From Gammaproteobacteria bacterium (lineage in GTDB: Bacteria > Pseudomonadota > Gammaproteobacteria > Steroidobacterales > GCA-2729495), in the NCBI GenBank assembly GCA_020851975.1, contig JADZBS010000025.1, positions 1-64,000 of the forward strand: 64,000 bases of DNA, read 5' to 3'. A program made the position numbers and the translations under genes. This document shows, one piece after another, positions 8,856 through 17,020 of the stretch. Under the pieces are notes generated by a model, which saw nothing but the letters and a program-made list of their open reading frames with translations, was not told the DNA's origin and ran no database searches. Every line of letters starts with the position of its first letter. Within the stretch, counting starts at the first letter, position 1.

Positions 8856-10829
8856 CTACTCCTGCGACAGCAGCGTGGTGACGTAGTTCAGGGCCTCCCG
8901 CGCGCTGTACTCGTCGTAGCCGTACTCGACCACCAGACGTTGCTGAACCGCCGATATCTTCTGGCGCACTTCGTCATCCGGCCGTGCCGCCGAGGTCACG
9001 AGCCGCAACACGTCGCGACGCTCCTCGAACAGGTACTGCTCGATCGCCTCGTGCAGGCGCGTGTGACTGTCCAGCGTGAATTTCTCGCCGGCCTTGAAGG
9101 CCACCATGGCCTTGCGCACCACCTCCTGCCGGAACGACTGCTTGCCGGACTCGGAGATCTTGATCTTCTCCTCCACCTTGCGCAGGAAGCGCTCGTCCGC
9201 CGGGCGGGTCTCGCTGGTGATCGGGTCCTTGACCTCGCGCTGGTCCAGGGACGCCTCGACCTCGTCCAGGTACTTTTCGAGCAGCTGCTGGGCCTCGTCC
9301 TCGAAGGATGCGAACAGCGCCCGATGCACGTCTTCCTTGACCCAGCGGTTGTAGAAGTCCTTGCGGGCGATCACCAGGAAGTCGACCCATACCTTCTTCT
9401 GGTTGGCATCCATCCGCGCATCGCTCTGGATGGCGTCCTTGAGCGCGAGCAGCATCTCCATGCTCGTGAGACTGCGCCGGTCGCTGCGCGTGATGGCGTT
9501 GGAGATGGCATTGATCACGAACCGCGGACTGACGCCGGCCATGCCCTCCTCGGGACAGTCGCCGCGCAGCCGCTCAACCTCGTTGACCGAGAATCCCTCG
9601 ACATCCTCGCCGGCGTACAGGCGCAGCTTCTTCGGCAGGTCGAGCCCTTCCTTCTCCGGCTTCGTCAGGCGCGTGAGGATGGAGAACACCGCCGCCAGCT
9701 TCAGTGTGTGGGGATCGAGGTGCACCGCGCGAAAGGCCGGCGCATTCGACACCAGCTTGCGGTAGATGCGCGCCTCGTCCGGATACGACAGCGTATAGGG
9801 GACCTTCACGATCACCATGCGGTCCAGCAGCGCCTCGTTCTCCTTCTCCTGCAGGAACTTGTTGAACTCGGCGAGATTGGTGTGGGCGACGATGGTTTCG
9901 TCAAGATGAATGAGCGGGAAACGCGAGACCTTGACGTTCTTCTCCTGCGTGAGCGTCAGCAGCAGGTACAGGAACTCGCGCTTGACCTTGAGGATCTCGA
10001 TCATCTCGAGCATGCCGCGGCTCGCGGCATAGACGGCCCCGCTCCAGGACCAGGCGCGCGGGTCGCCCTCGTCGCCGATTTCAGCCACCTTGGAGAGGTC
10101 GACCGATCCGACGAGATCGGCGATGTCGGCCGTCGTCGGGTCGTGCGGCGCATAGGTCCCGATCCCGACGCGCGAGGCTTCCGAGAGAAACACGCGCTCG
10201 ACGGGAAACTTCATGAAGTCGCCGTGAAACTCGTCGTCGAGCCTGGCGCGGCTGTAGGGCGAGAGTTCGCCGGTGATGTCGACCCCGTAGGTCTCGCGGA
10301 ACCGCCCCCGCAGGCTCGCCGGCACCAGATTGAGTGGTGACTCGTGCAGTGGAGATCCCTGCAGGGCGTAGAGGGCGCCGGCGTCCGTGTGGCTGTACTC
10401 CTCCAGGCCGCGCTTCATCAGGATCACCGCGGAGGACTTGCCTCCGGACGGCGGGCCGAGCAGCAGCAGGAGCCTGCGGCCCACGTCCGAACCAGCGCTG
10501 GCGGCCTTGAAGTACTCGACGACGCGATCGAGCGCATCGTCGATGCCGTAGAGCTCGTTGGTGAACAGTTCCTTCGGGTTGCCCGTTGCGATCCCGGCCT
10601 GCGGGTCACGACGCTCGGCCCGGTACCACGACAACATGTCGTAGAGATACTGGTGACTGGAGCGGACGAATTGCTGCGAAGCGGATGGAAAGACATCGCG
10701 GAGGAAATCAGCGAAGCTGCCGCGCCAGCGGGTCGCCTTGTGGTGCGATGCAAAGCTCGCCAGCTCGTCCATGAAGCCGTGGTTGCGGCCCTGCGAAGCG
10801 TCGCGCCCGGAGTCAGTTACGCTCGTCAT
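8856..10829 (-). CDS. yeaG: PrkA/YeaG family serine protein kinase
   Basis: A 657-residue protein with an N-terminal AAA-type PrkA domain and a C-terminal kinase-like domain. The Walker A motif GPPSGGKSS is near residue 130. Length and order match YeaG/PrkA. The ATG at 10829 has a well-placed GAGGAG about 8 bp upstream. It is the first gene of the yeaG-yeaH-spoVR operon, with a 411-bp upstream gap that must hold the promoter. Family members phosphorylate proteins during starvation or stationary phase; the local signal is not visible in the sequence. Confidence 0.95.
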   Translation of the reverse strand: MTSVTDSGRDASQGRNHGFMDELASFASHHKATRWRGSFADFLRDVFPSASQQFVRSSHQYLYDMLSWYRAERRDPQAGIATGNPKELFTNELYGIDDALDRVVEYFKAASAGSDVGRRLLLLLGPPSGGKSSAVILMKRGLEEYSHTDAGALYALQGSPLHESPLNLVPASLRGRFRETYGVDITGELSPYSRARLDDEFHGDFMKFPVERVFLSEASRVGIGTYAPHDPTTADIADLVGSVDLSKVAEIGDEGDPRAWSWSGAVYAASRGMLEMIEILKVKREFLYLLLTLTQEKNVKVSRFPLIHLDETIVAHTNLAEFNKFLQEKENEALLDRMVIVKVPYTLSYPDEARIYRKLVSNAPAFRAVHLDPHTLKLAAVFSILTRLTKPEKEGLDLPKKLRLYAGEDVEGFSVNEVERLRGDCPEEGMAGVSPRFVINAISNAITRSDRRSLTSMEMLLALKDAIQSDARMDANQKKVWVDFLVIARKDFYNRWVKEDVHRALFASFEDEAQQLLEKYLDEVEASLDQREVKDPITSETRPADERFLRKVEEKIKISESGKQSFRQEVVRKAMVAFKAGEKFTLDSHTRLHEAIEQYLFEERRDVLRLVTSAARPDDEVRQKISAVQQRLVVEYGYDEYSAREALNYVTTLLSQE

Positions 10830-11240
10830 GCATAATCTCCTCGTGAGACACCAGAGACCCGCAGAGAAAGCTCCTCTCCTTCGCTGTTGTTGTTGTCGCC
10901 CGAGGTTTTCTTTGACGTCGTCTCCCGCTGATTTAGTTCAATGGATCGTCCGGACTCGACCGCGACCCGCCCTGTTCATGCTCGTCGCCAGACTCGTATT
11001 TCACTGAACAGAAGTCTGTGAGACCAATCACAGTCTCCTCATCTTTTATACATAAGCGCCGGTCTCCACAAGCAGCGGCCCAGAGGCCCGCGGATCGGGC
11101 TGCTGTCCCGCGTCAAGCTGCGTTGTGGAGCGCCACCAGCCGGCGTATTCGCACCGGTTGCCTCGCGGTCCGCCGGGACGGGCGAGCTGCGGCGCCCCAA
11201 CAGGCGTGGGGTGATGCCCCGGCGGGCCGCGGGCGCGGAT
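10830..11240. other. Intergenic region upstream of yeaG
   Basis: This 411-bp stretch separates the yeaG start from the end of the HD-GYP gene. It carries the yeaG ribosome-binding site (10837-10842, reverse strand) and presumably the operon promoter. A TATAAAAG-like run lies near 11042-11052 on the minus strand, but without a convincing partner element. No sigma-54 GG-N10-GC pair was found on the minus strand. No gene or repeat is recognised. Confidence 0.5.
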
Positions 11241-12578
11241 TCAGCCGACGAAATAGTTCTTGGGGTCGAGGCCGAAGGCGCCGGCTTCATGGCCACGCAC
11301 GATCCAGCAGGCATCCTGCTGGCGCTGGTCGCTCGGGCGACGGCGCAGATCGAGCAGGTGGTGCTCGGCCAGGCGTTGCTTGGCCGCGTCGAGCACGAGC
11401 ATCACCACCGGGCGCAGCCGCCGCACCCGGTTCTGCTCGATCACGATGCCGACCTCGCCGGTATTGGTCTCGACGATGCTGCCCGTCGGGAACATGCCGA
11501 GCGCCTGCACGAACTGTTCCACCATTTCGGGCTGGAACTGCACGCCGGCGAGCGCATTGATCTCGCGCACGGCGTCGTAGGGCGAGCGGGCACGCGCCCA
11601 GGGACGGTGGCTGATCATCGCGTCGTAGCAGTCCACCAGGCCGCCGATGCGGGCGAACACCGGGATGTCGGCGCCCTTCAGTCCCCTGGGGTAGCCCGAA
11701 CCGTCCGCACGCTCGTGGTGGCCGCCGATCATGTCCAGGACATCGGCGTTGATGCCGGGCGTGAGGCGCACCATCTCGACGCCATAGTGCACATGCTTCT
11801 TCACGGCCTCGTATTCGGCCGGGGACAGTTCACTGTCGCGTTGCAGGAGGGAGTCCGGCAGCCTGGCCTTGCCGATGTCGAGCAACATGCCGCCCATGGC
11901 CAGCGTCTCCAGGCCCTGGCGCTCGAATCCGAGATGGCGGCCGAGTATCACCGCCCACACGGCGCAGGCCACCGAGTGATGATGGGCGTACTCCTCGCGC
12001 TTGCGCAGGTAGACGAGCCAGGCCATCGCATCCTGGTTGCGCAGGATGCTGTCGACCACCGGTTGCACCGCAGCCTGCACCTTCTCGACATCGACGCCGG
12101 CGCCCTTGCGCACGTGCACCAGCACGTCGGTCATGGTCGCCACCGCACCGTCGAAGGCCCGGATGGCCTGCGGCGCTTCCTTGCGCGTCGGAACCACATT
12201 GCGGTAATGCCGATGGTCGGCGAGTCTTGCAGCGACGGTGCCGGTCGGGTCGAGTTGCGTCACCAGCCGCATCAACCGCCCGACGAACGAACTGCTGGTC
12301 GCTTCTCCCGCCCGCCCGCCCTGCAGCGCCGCTTCCCGATCGGGTTTCTCCAGGGCCTTGCGGACCCTATCCTGCGGCAGGCTGCAGCGCCCGATGTCGA
12401 TGTAGACGTGGCGACAGAACTTGCGCAGGAGCTTCAGTTCACTGTCTTCGCGGACCTCGAAGCCATGGAAGATGAACGGCGTCTCGAGCCACGGCCGATC
12501 GAGCTGGGCCACATACATGCCCCGCTCGAGGTTGGCGGTATCGATCTTGGTGCGTTTCGACAAAGCCTCGCCCCGCAA
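11241..12578 (-). CDS. HD-GYP domain protein with DUF3391-type N-terminus
   Basis: A roughly 445-residue protein of the cyclic-di-GMP phosphodiesterase class. The N-terminal 130 residues look like the DUF3391 domain (LERGMYVAQLDRPW, then FCRHVYID). The HD-GYP domain covers about 190-385: HHERADGSGYP (His287-Glu289, Asp292) keeps the GYP signature. The HD motif itself reads MLLDIGK, with Leu233 where His is expected before Asp234. The start is uncertain; the frame opens with TTG at 12578 or TTG at 12563, the second having a GGGGCGAGG just upstream. It is a single gene with no visible signalling partner. Activity may be reduced or lost because of the substitution. Confidence 0.85.
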   Translation of the reverse strand: MRGEALSKRTKIDTANLERGMYVAQLDRPWLETPFIFHGFEVREDSELKLLRKFCRHVYIDIGRCSLPQDRVRKALEKPDREAALQGGRAGEATSSSFVGRLMRLVTQLDPTGTVAARLADHRHYRNVVPTRKEAPQAIRAFDGAVATMTDVLVHVRKGAGVDVEKVQAAVQPVVDSILRNQDAMAWLVYLRKREEYAHHHSVACAVWAVILGRHLGFERQGLETLAMGGMLLDIGKARLPDSLLQRDSELSPAEYEAVKKHVHYGVEMVRLTPGINADVLDMIGGHHERADGSGYPRGLKGADIPVFARIGGLVDCYDAMISHRPWARARSPYDAVREINALAGVQFQPEMVEQFVQALGMFPTGSIVETNTGEVGIVIEQNRVRRLRPVVMLVLDAAKQRLAEHHLLDLRRRPSDQRQQDACWIVRGHEAGAFGLDPKNYFVG

Positions 12579-12752
12579 GCCGGTGTCAGGACGGCCGCTC
12601 GGGCATAATACCGGCGGCGCTGCGTGGCGCTGTGGCCACGGTCACAGTCCGTGGCGCGCCGTCCCGCCGCAGGATCCGCTGTGAACCCGGTCAACCATCG
12701 GGTCCGCCGTGCGTTGCACGAGATGCCTTTCCCGGTCGCTGGAGTTACCCGC

Positions 12753-13103
12753 ATGAACCCCCGCCCGTTGCTCGTCGTCGCCCTGCTGCTCGCCGGATGC
12801 TCCGGCGCCACCGGACCCATCATCGACACCAAGGGCGTCGACATGACCCGCTACCGGCAGGACCTCGCCGAGTGCGAAACCTACGCCGATCAGGTGTCCA
12901 CGGGCAGGGCCGTCGGCAAGGGGGCAGTCGGCGGCGCCGCGGTCGGCGCGGCCATCGGCGCCATCGCCGGTGGCGATGCCGGCAAGGGTGCCGGCATTGG
13001 TGCCGTGTCCGGCGGGGCCCAGTCGGCTCGACATGCCGATCGCGAAAAGGCCGGCGTGGTCCGCAACTGCCTGCGTGGGCGCGGCTACCGGGTCCTGAAC
13101 TGA
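12753..13103 (+). CDS. Glycine-zipper lipoprotein
   Basis: A 116-residue small lipoprotein. The signal peptide ends in a lipobox, LLLAGCSG, with Cys15 as the lipidation site. A glycine-zipper segment at about residues 53-90 alternates Gly and Ala (GAVGGAAVGAAIGAIAGG) and may insert in a membrane. The C-terminus is a short conserved-looking CLRGRGYRVLN. The ATG at 12753 is chosen because it gives a clean lipoprotein signal and has GGAG 9 bp upstream. The function is unknown. It is convergent with msrA. Confidence 0.8.
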   Translation: MNPRPLLVVALLLAGCSGATGPIIDTKGVDMTRYRQDLAECETYADQVSTGRAVGKGAVGGAAVGAAIGAIAGGDAGKGAGIGAVSGGAQSARHADREKAGVVRNCLRGRGYRVLN

Positions 13104-13119
13104 CGGCCCGTCGTGCGGC

Positions 13120-13135
13120 GACCGGCCTGCCGGTC
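13120..13135. terminator. Short GC hairpin between convergent genes
   Basis: A perfect 7-bp inverted repeat, GACCGGC / GCCGGTC, with a 2-bp spacer lies between the lipoprotein stop and the msrA stop. There is no T-run on either side, so it is only a possible weak bidirectional terminator. Confidence 0.25.
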
Positions 13136-13149
13136 ATCCGTCGATCCGG

Positions 13150-13803
13150 TCACCCGCAACTCACTCCGGTGCCGCCGAGCCCGCAGTAGCCGCCGGGATT
13201 CTTCGCCAGGTACTGCTGGTGGTATTCCTCCGCGTAGTAGAACGGCGGTGCCGGCCCGATTTCCGTCGTGATGGACGGGTAGCCAGCGGCGCGCAGGTGC
13301 TCCCCGTACGCCGCGCGCGTGGCCTCGGCGGCGAGGCGTTGCGCCTCGTCGAAGCAATAGACGACGGAGCGATACTGGGTGCCGACGTCGTTTCCCTGGC
13401 GCATCCCCTGCGTCGGATCGTGTGCCTCCCAGAAAACGCGCAGCAGGGACTCGTAGCCGATAGCCTGCGGGTCGTACACGACCAGCACCACCTCGCTGTG
13501 ACCGGTGCGCCCGGTGCACACTTCCTCGTAGGTCGGGTTGGGCGTGTGGCCACCCGCGTAGCCGACCGCCGTGGTGAAAACACCTGGCAACTGCCAGAAG
13601 CGCCGCTCCGCACCCCAGAAGCAACCGAGTCCGAACAGGCCCTGGCGCAACCCGGGCGGGAATGGCCCGGCGAGCGGATGGCCGTTGACGAAATGCCGCT
13701 GAGGCACCCACAGCGGGGTGGCGCGGCCTGGCAAGGCATGCGCGGCCGTCGGCAACTGCTGCCTGAAATTGCGCTCCTGCATGTCCGTGCTCCACGAGAC
13801 CAT
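13150..13803 (-). CDS. msrA: Peptide-methionine (S)-S-oxide reductase
   Basis: A 217-residue MsrA, which reduces the S epimer of methionine sulfoxide in proteins. The catalytic motif is [13 protein letters not shown], near residues 57-69. [11 protein letters not shown] and the C-terminal [12 protein letters not shown] hold the recycling cysteines. The N-terminus is longer than the minimal enzyme. An internal ATG at 13782 (MQERNF) is an alternative start. The gene is the intact left neighbour of the repeat-bounded scar at 13841-17020. Confidence 0.93.
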   Translation of the reverse strand: MVSWSTDMQERNFRQQLPTAAHALPGRATPLWVPQRHFVNGHPLAGPFPPGLRQGLFGLGCFWGAERRFWQLPGVFTTAVGYAGGHTPNPTYEEVCTGRTGHSEVVLVVYDPQAIGYESLLRVFWEAHDPTQGMRQGNDVGTQYRSVVYCFDEAQRLAAEATRAAYGEHLRAAGYPSITTEIGPAPPFYYAEEYHQQYLAKNPGGYCGLGGTGVSCG

Positions 13804-13840
13804 CGCTGGTCGGATAGTGCCGCACCCGGGCGCTGAGGCG

Positions 13841-13941
13841 CCACGTTCCCGCAGCCTGCAGGCGCGATGCTACATTAGGCCATCGTGATTCCCGATTCCG
13901 ATCATCAACCGGCCGTCCCGACCACGCGCCGCAGGCGGACG
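13841..13941 (+). repeat. Outer direct repeat, left copy (101 bp)
   Basis: This 101-bp block recurs at 16920-17020 in the same orientation with a single mismatch (T at 13897, C at 16976). The right copy is the upstream region plus first 19 codons of the TPR/TonB-C gene, so this left copy is an orphaned duplicate of that gene's 5' end. After 13941 the two sequences diverge at once. Confidence 0.92.
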
Positions 13942-14605
13942 CCGAGATCTGCTCACCCTGCAGAACAGCGAGATTATCCGACTGCATTTGCGCGGTTGAG
14001 GCCCGCACCACGCCCAAGGCGGCGTCTCTGACGGCACCGACACTCGGCATGCCACTGACGTCGCAGGCGCCCGGTGCCGCTACACAGCGGTTGTGCCATG
14101 CAGCGAAATCGTTCGTGAACTGGGAAATTGCCAGGTCCATGTCCGCAATGGCCGCATCCGTCGGCAGAGACCACGCTGCAAAGCCCGTCGGATCCGTCGC
14201 ACTGAGCGGTCGGTTACTCACATAGCTGTACGGATTGAGACTTTGGGGTTTCGCCAGGTTCCCGAGCACCGGATCACCCGACAGGAACCGCCCGAGCTTC
14301 GGATCGTACACCCGCCCGTTCATGTGCACGAGCGAGACGCTGTCGAGGTACTCGTGCCCGGTGAAGCCGTGGCGCGTGGTTGCCGTGATCTGGTTCCAGT
14401 CATTCTCCGAGGGTACGTCCTGCCAGGTGCTGCCGCGCCGTCCACCGAAGGCGGCAAAGCTCAGGTTCACCACCAGGTTGCCCGCTCCCGCCATCACCGC
14501 CGTCGCCGAGCCGAGATGATCGCCGGTGACGTAGAAGGTCGAGTTCGTCGCGTTCGTGCGCCGCGTGTGGATCGCCGTGGAACCGGCCCCGGCCGGGATC
14601 AGGTG
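13942..14605 (-). pseudogene. RHS repeat-associated core, C-terminal fragment
   Basis: On the minus strand this encodes the end of an RHS/YD-repeat protein. It contains GDHLGSATAV, then GFTGHEYLDSVSLVHMNGRVYDPKLGRFLSGDP, the hallmark of the RHS core (shown here in parts: GRVYDPKLGRFLSGDP is the key run). After DPTG comes a unique tip of about 80 residues. There is no N-terminal part; upstream the frame breaks at 14605, exactly where similarity to the second fragment (16791-16900) ends. At 13942 the coding sequence runs into the outer direct repeat and is lost. It is a remnant of a polymorphic-toxin-type gene. Confidence 0.85.
14496..14605 (-). repeat. Inner direct repeat, left copy (110 bp, RHS core)
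   Basis: This 110-bp block recurs at 16791-16900 with four mismatches. Both copies encode the same RHS core stretch on the minus strand (HLIPAGAGSTAIHTRR...GDHLGSATAV). The pair flanks the fic/hsdR segment and is nested inside the 101-bp outer repeat. Confidence 0.9.
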
Positions 14606-15114
14606 ACGCGGTAATCGGGTATTGCATTTGTCATCGTTCGCTCCTTTCGTTTGCTGTTGAACCGAATGACGTCACCCAAAACGCCGCCGCATCAGACGGG
14701 CGGTGCAAACCTGGCGCAGCGAATGGAGCGGGCCGCGTCGCAACACGGGAGCGTGAAGCGCCACTTGCGAAGGGTTTGCGGCGACCGACGCGGCGGCCAG
14801 GGTGAAACGGCGATGAGGTCGGCAAACGAATTCGGGAGCGACGACAAGGCCGCAAGACCCACCGATATCGGAGCGGGTTCAACGCAGGCATGAGAATGCC
14901 TGGGCACGCTTGAAGGGAAGTCAGCTAAACCGGCGGCTTTCGCGAGATTCGGGTTTTCAGGCGTTCTGGTGGTGCCCATCGGTCGTTCCGGAAACCAGGC
15001 GGGCCGGACAGGCCGACCAGGGTGGAGGCGTGGAAGACCTTGAAAACGCGAGATAAAAGGCGGTCGCATAAGCGGCCATAGATGGCACAGAAATAAGCGG
15101 TTGAACGCACCTAA
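14606..15114. other. Non-coding segment with an orphan gene start
   Basis: There is no convincing gene in this ~500 bp. At its left end, on the minus strand, AAAGGAG is followed 6 nt later by ATG at 14634. That ATG opens an 11-codon frame (MTNAIPDYRVT) that stops in the RHS fragment, so it looks like the severed 5' end of a gene. Several longer open frames on both strands are compositionally odd (Arg/Pro rich) and have no family features. The short sequence ATAAGCGG occurs twice (near 15067 and 15093). A chance leftover from a mobile element is likely. Confidence 0.45.
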
Positions 15115-15130
15115 GTCAATGATCTACATT
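15101..15130 (+). promoter_or_regulatory. Candidate fic promoter
   Basis: TTGAAC (15101-15106) and TACATT (15125-15130) are an 18-bp-spaced match to a housekeeping promoter. The predicted transcription start falls at about the fic ATG (15136), which would make the message leaderless. This agrees with the lack of a Shine-Dalgarno sequence. Confidence 0.45.
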
Positions 15131-15133
15131 GAC
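15115..15133. promoter_or_regulatory. Palindrome over the fic -10 region (candidate operator)
   Basis: GTCAATG-ATCTA-CATTGAC is a perfect 7-bp inverted repeat ending 2 bp before the fic start codon and overlapping the proposed -10 box. Position and symmetry suggest binding of a dimeric repressor. The winged-helix-like C-terminus of Fic itself is the obvious candidate. Confidence 0.5.
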
Positions 15134-15135
15134 GT

Positions 15136-16368
15136 ATGGCAAAACGTAAAGCGGACAACAAAGCGGACATGAAAGCGGCGGCAGGCCGGGGCGAAACCGT
15201 CTCGGAGATGGAGCCCCTGCTGATCCGCGAGGATTCCCGGCACCGGGGGGAACTCACGGACCTGGCGCTGGAGCTGGCCCAGAGAAGCGCGGGCTTCCGG
15301 CGTTCGCTGCCGGCAAGCCTGGTGTCCTCTCTCGCCGATCTGGTCCGGTCGATGAACTGCTACTACAGCAACCTTATCGAGGGCCACGACACCCACCCCG
15401 TCGATATCGAGCGGGCGCTCAAGGGCGACTACAGCAAGGACGGCAAGAAGCGCGACCTGCAGCTGGAGGCGAAGGCGCACATCGAAGTGCAGCGCTGGAT
15501 CGACGGCGGCGGCCTGAAGGGCCGAGCGACGACGATCGAGGCCATCCAGGAAACGCACCAGCGTTTCTGCAGCTTGCTACCCGCAGACCTGCTCCGGGTC
15601 GAGGACCCCGCCACGAAGGAACATGTGGAAGTTGTTCCGGGCGAGTTCAGAACCCGTGATGTGAAGGTCGGGCGGCACGTGGCCATCAGCCCGCCCGCGG
15701 TGCCGCGGTTTCTGGAGCGGTTCGCACAGGTCTACGGCCGCCTCGGCAAGACCGAGACCATCCTCGCGACAGCGGCAGCCCATCACCGGTTGGTGTGGAT
15801 TCACCCATTCGTCGATGGCAACGGGCGCGTTGCCCGCCTCATGTCTCATGCCACGATGCTTGAGGCCCTTGACAGCGGCGCGGTGTGGTCGGTGGCCAGA
15901 GGCCTGGCCCGAAACGTGGAGGCCTACAAGTCGCATCTGGCGGCCTGCGATCTGCCACGCCGGAATGACCTCGACGGCCGTGGCCCCCTGAGCGAGGAAA
16001 GCCTTGCGGAATTCACGCGGTTCTTCCTCACCGTTTGCCTGGACCAGGTCACCTTCATGGAGAAGCTGGTTCAGCCCGAAGAGCTTCGGACCCGCGTACA
16101 GCTCTGGGCCGAAGAGGAAATCCGCCTCGATCGACTGCCGCCCAAGTCGGGCTCGATCCTTGAAGCGGTGCTTTACCGTGGAGAACTCCCCCGGGGCGAC
16201 GCGGCGGCCGTGGTCGGCGCGAGCGACCGCCAGGCGCGGCGTGTGGTATCTGCCCTCCTCGACCGGGGCGTTCTCGTGTCGGCCAGCATGCGCGCTCCGC
16301 TGCGGCTGTCGTTCCCTGCCGCTCTTGCATCCCGCTGGATGCCGGGGCTTGTCCCGGAACAGGTGTGA
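15136..16368 (+). CDS. Fic family protein with class II inhibitory helix and C-terminal winged helix
   Basis: A 410-residue Fic enzyme expected to transfer AMP (or another nucleotide) from a donor to a hydroxyl side chain on a target protein. The active-site motif HPFVDGNGRVAR is complete. The N-terminal inhibitory motif SNLIEG (residues 78-83) fits class II [S/T]xxxE[G/N], so the enzyme is probably auto-inhibited. The last about 80 residues (GSILEAVLYRGELPRGDAAAVV...) look like a winged helix-turn-helix. Its stop is followed by a truncated hsdR; Fic genes of this type occur inside type I restriction loci. It is the only intact gene in the nested-repeat island. Confidence 0.9.
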   Translation: MAKRKADNKADMKAAAGRGETVSEMEPLLIREDSRHRGELTDLALELAQRSAGFRRSLPASLVSSLADLVRSMNCYYSNLIEGHDTHPVDIERALKGDYSKDGKKRDLQLEAKAHIEVQRWIDGGGLKGRATTIEAIQETHQRFCSLLPADLLRVEDPATKEHVEVVPGEFRTRDVKVGRHVAISPPAVPRFLERFAQVYGRLGKTETILATAAAHHRLVWIHPFVDGNGRVARLMSHATMLEALDSGAVWSVARGLARNVEAYKSHLAACDLPRRNDLDGRGPLSEESLAEFTRFFLTVCLDQVTFMEKLVQPEELRTRVQLWAEEEIRLDRLPPKSGSILEAVLYRGELPRGDAAAVVGASDRQARRVVSALLDRGVLVSASMRAPLRLSFPAALASRWMPGLVPEQV

Positions 16369-16376
16369 GGCGCGAA

Positions 16377-16790
16377 GGACGGGTTCGAAAGAAGCCTTTT
16401 ATCGAGTCAAGATCGACGGCAGTCATCGAAGCCAAAAAGGCCGCCACTAATCCCGGCGAGGCCGCTGATCAAGGCAAGGCCTACGGAGAGAAGCTCGGAG
16501 TACCCTACGTCGTTCTCGCCAATGGTGAGGAAATCCGCTTCTGGGAGTACGACCGGGAACCGTTCCCTCGGCTGGTCAAGACCTTTTTCAGCCAGGACGA
16601 TCTGGAGCGCTGGGCCGCGACAAGGATCGTCCGCAAGGACCCGATGTCCGTCCCGATCGACAAGAAGATCGTCGAGCGGGACTACCAGACTGACTGCATC
16701 AATGCGCTTTGCCGGGAGATGACTGACGCAGGGGCGGCGCAAGCTGCTCGTGGAAATGGCAACGGGCACGGCGCGATGTCGGCCACCGCC
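16377..16790 (+). pseudogene. Truncated, frameshifted type I restriction HsdR fragment
   Basis: From about 16420 the frame encodes VIEAKKAATNPGEA, the E-x-K nuclease part of HsdR. It continues through VPYVVLANGEEIRFW and RDYQTDCINALCREMTDAG. At the G4 run 16731-16734 one extra G shifts the frame. In the shifted frame GRRKLLVEMATGT follows, the start of the helicase Walker A motif, and it breaks there. The N-terminal part (including the first nuclease Asp), the rest of the helicase and the C-terminus are missing. No hsdM or hsdS is present. It is non-functional as restriction enzyme. Confidence 0.85.
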
Positions 16791-16900
16791 ACCGCCGTCG
16801 CCGAGCCGAGATGATCGCCGATGACGAAAAAGGTCGAGTTCGTCGCGTTCGTGCGCCGCGTGTGGATCGCCGTGGAACCGGCCCCGGCCGGAATCAGGTG
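16791..16900 (-). repeat. Inner direct repeat, right copy (110 bp)
   Basis: Partner of 14496-14605, with four mismatches and the same orientation. It lies 19 bp from the right copy of the outer repeat. Confidence 0.9.
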
Positions 16901-16919
16901 CTTGTACTCGGTCACCCCC
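16791..16919 (-). pseudogene. RHS core fragment (second piece)
   Basis: The minus strand encodes TEYKHLIPAGAGSTAIHTRR and then GDHLGSATAV. This is the same RHS stretch as at 14496-14605, but it extends a few codons further upstream. It begins where the outer repeat starts and ends where the hsdR fragment begins. Together with the left fragment it represents one RHS gene split by the fic/hsdR segment. Confidence 0.8.
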
Positions 16920-17020
16920 CCACGTTCCCGCAGCCTGCAGGCGCGATGCTACATTAGGCCATCGTGATTCCCGATCCCGATCATCAACCGGCCGTCCCGA
17001 CCACGCGCCGCAGGCGGACG
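16920..17020 (+). repeat. Outer direct repeat, right copy (101 bp)
   Basis: Partner of 13841-13941 with one mismatch. It includes the GTG start at 16964 and the first 19 codons of the TPR/TonB-C gene. This is therefore the original location, and the left copy is the duplicate. Confidence 0.92.

Noticed and set aside
13085-14497. A continuous minus-strand frame joining RHS to the msrA region
   Set aside because: After 13942 it reads through the outer repeat and then opposite-frame sequence of msrA; only the RHS part is real.
14692-15069. Open frame in the non-coding part of the scar
   Set aside because: Several frames on both strands are equally open, composition is Arg/Pro rich and there is no ribosome site.
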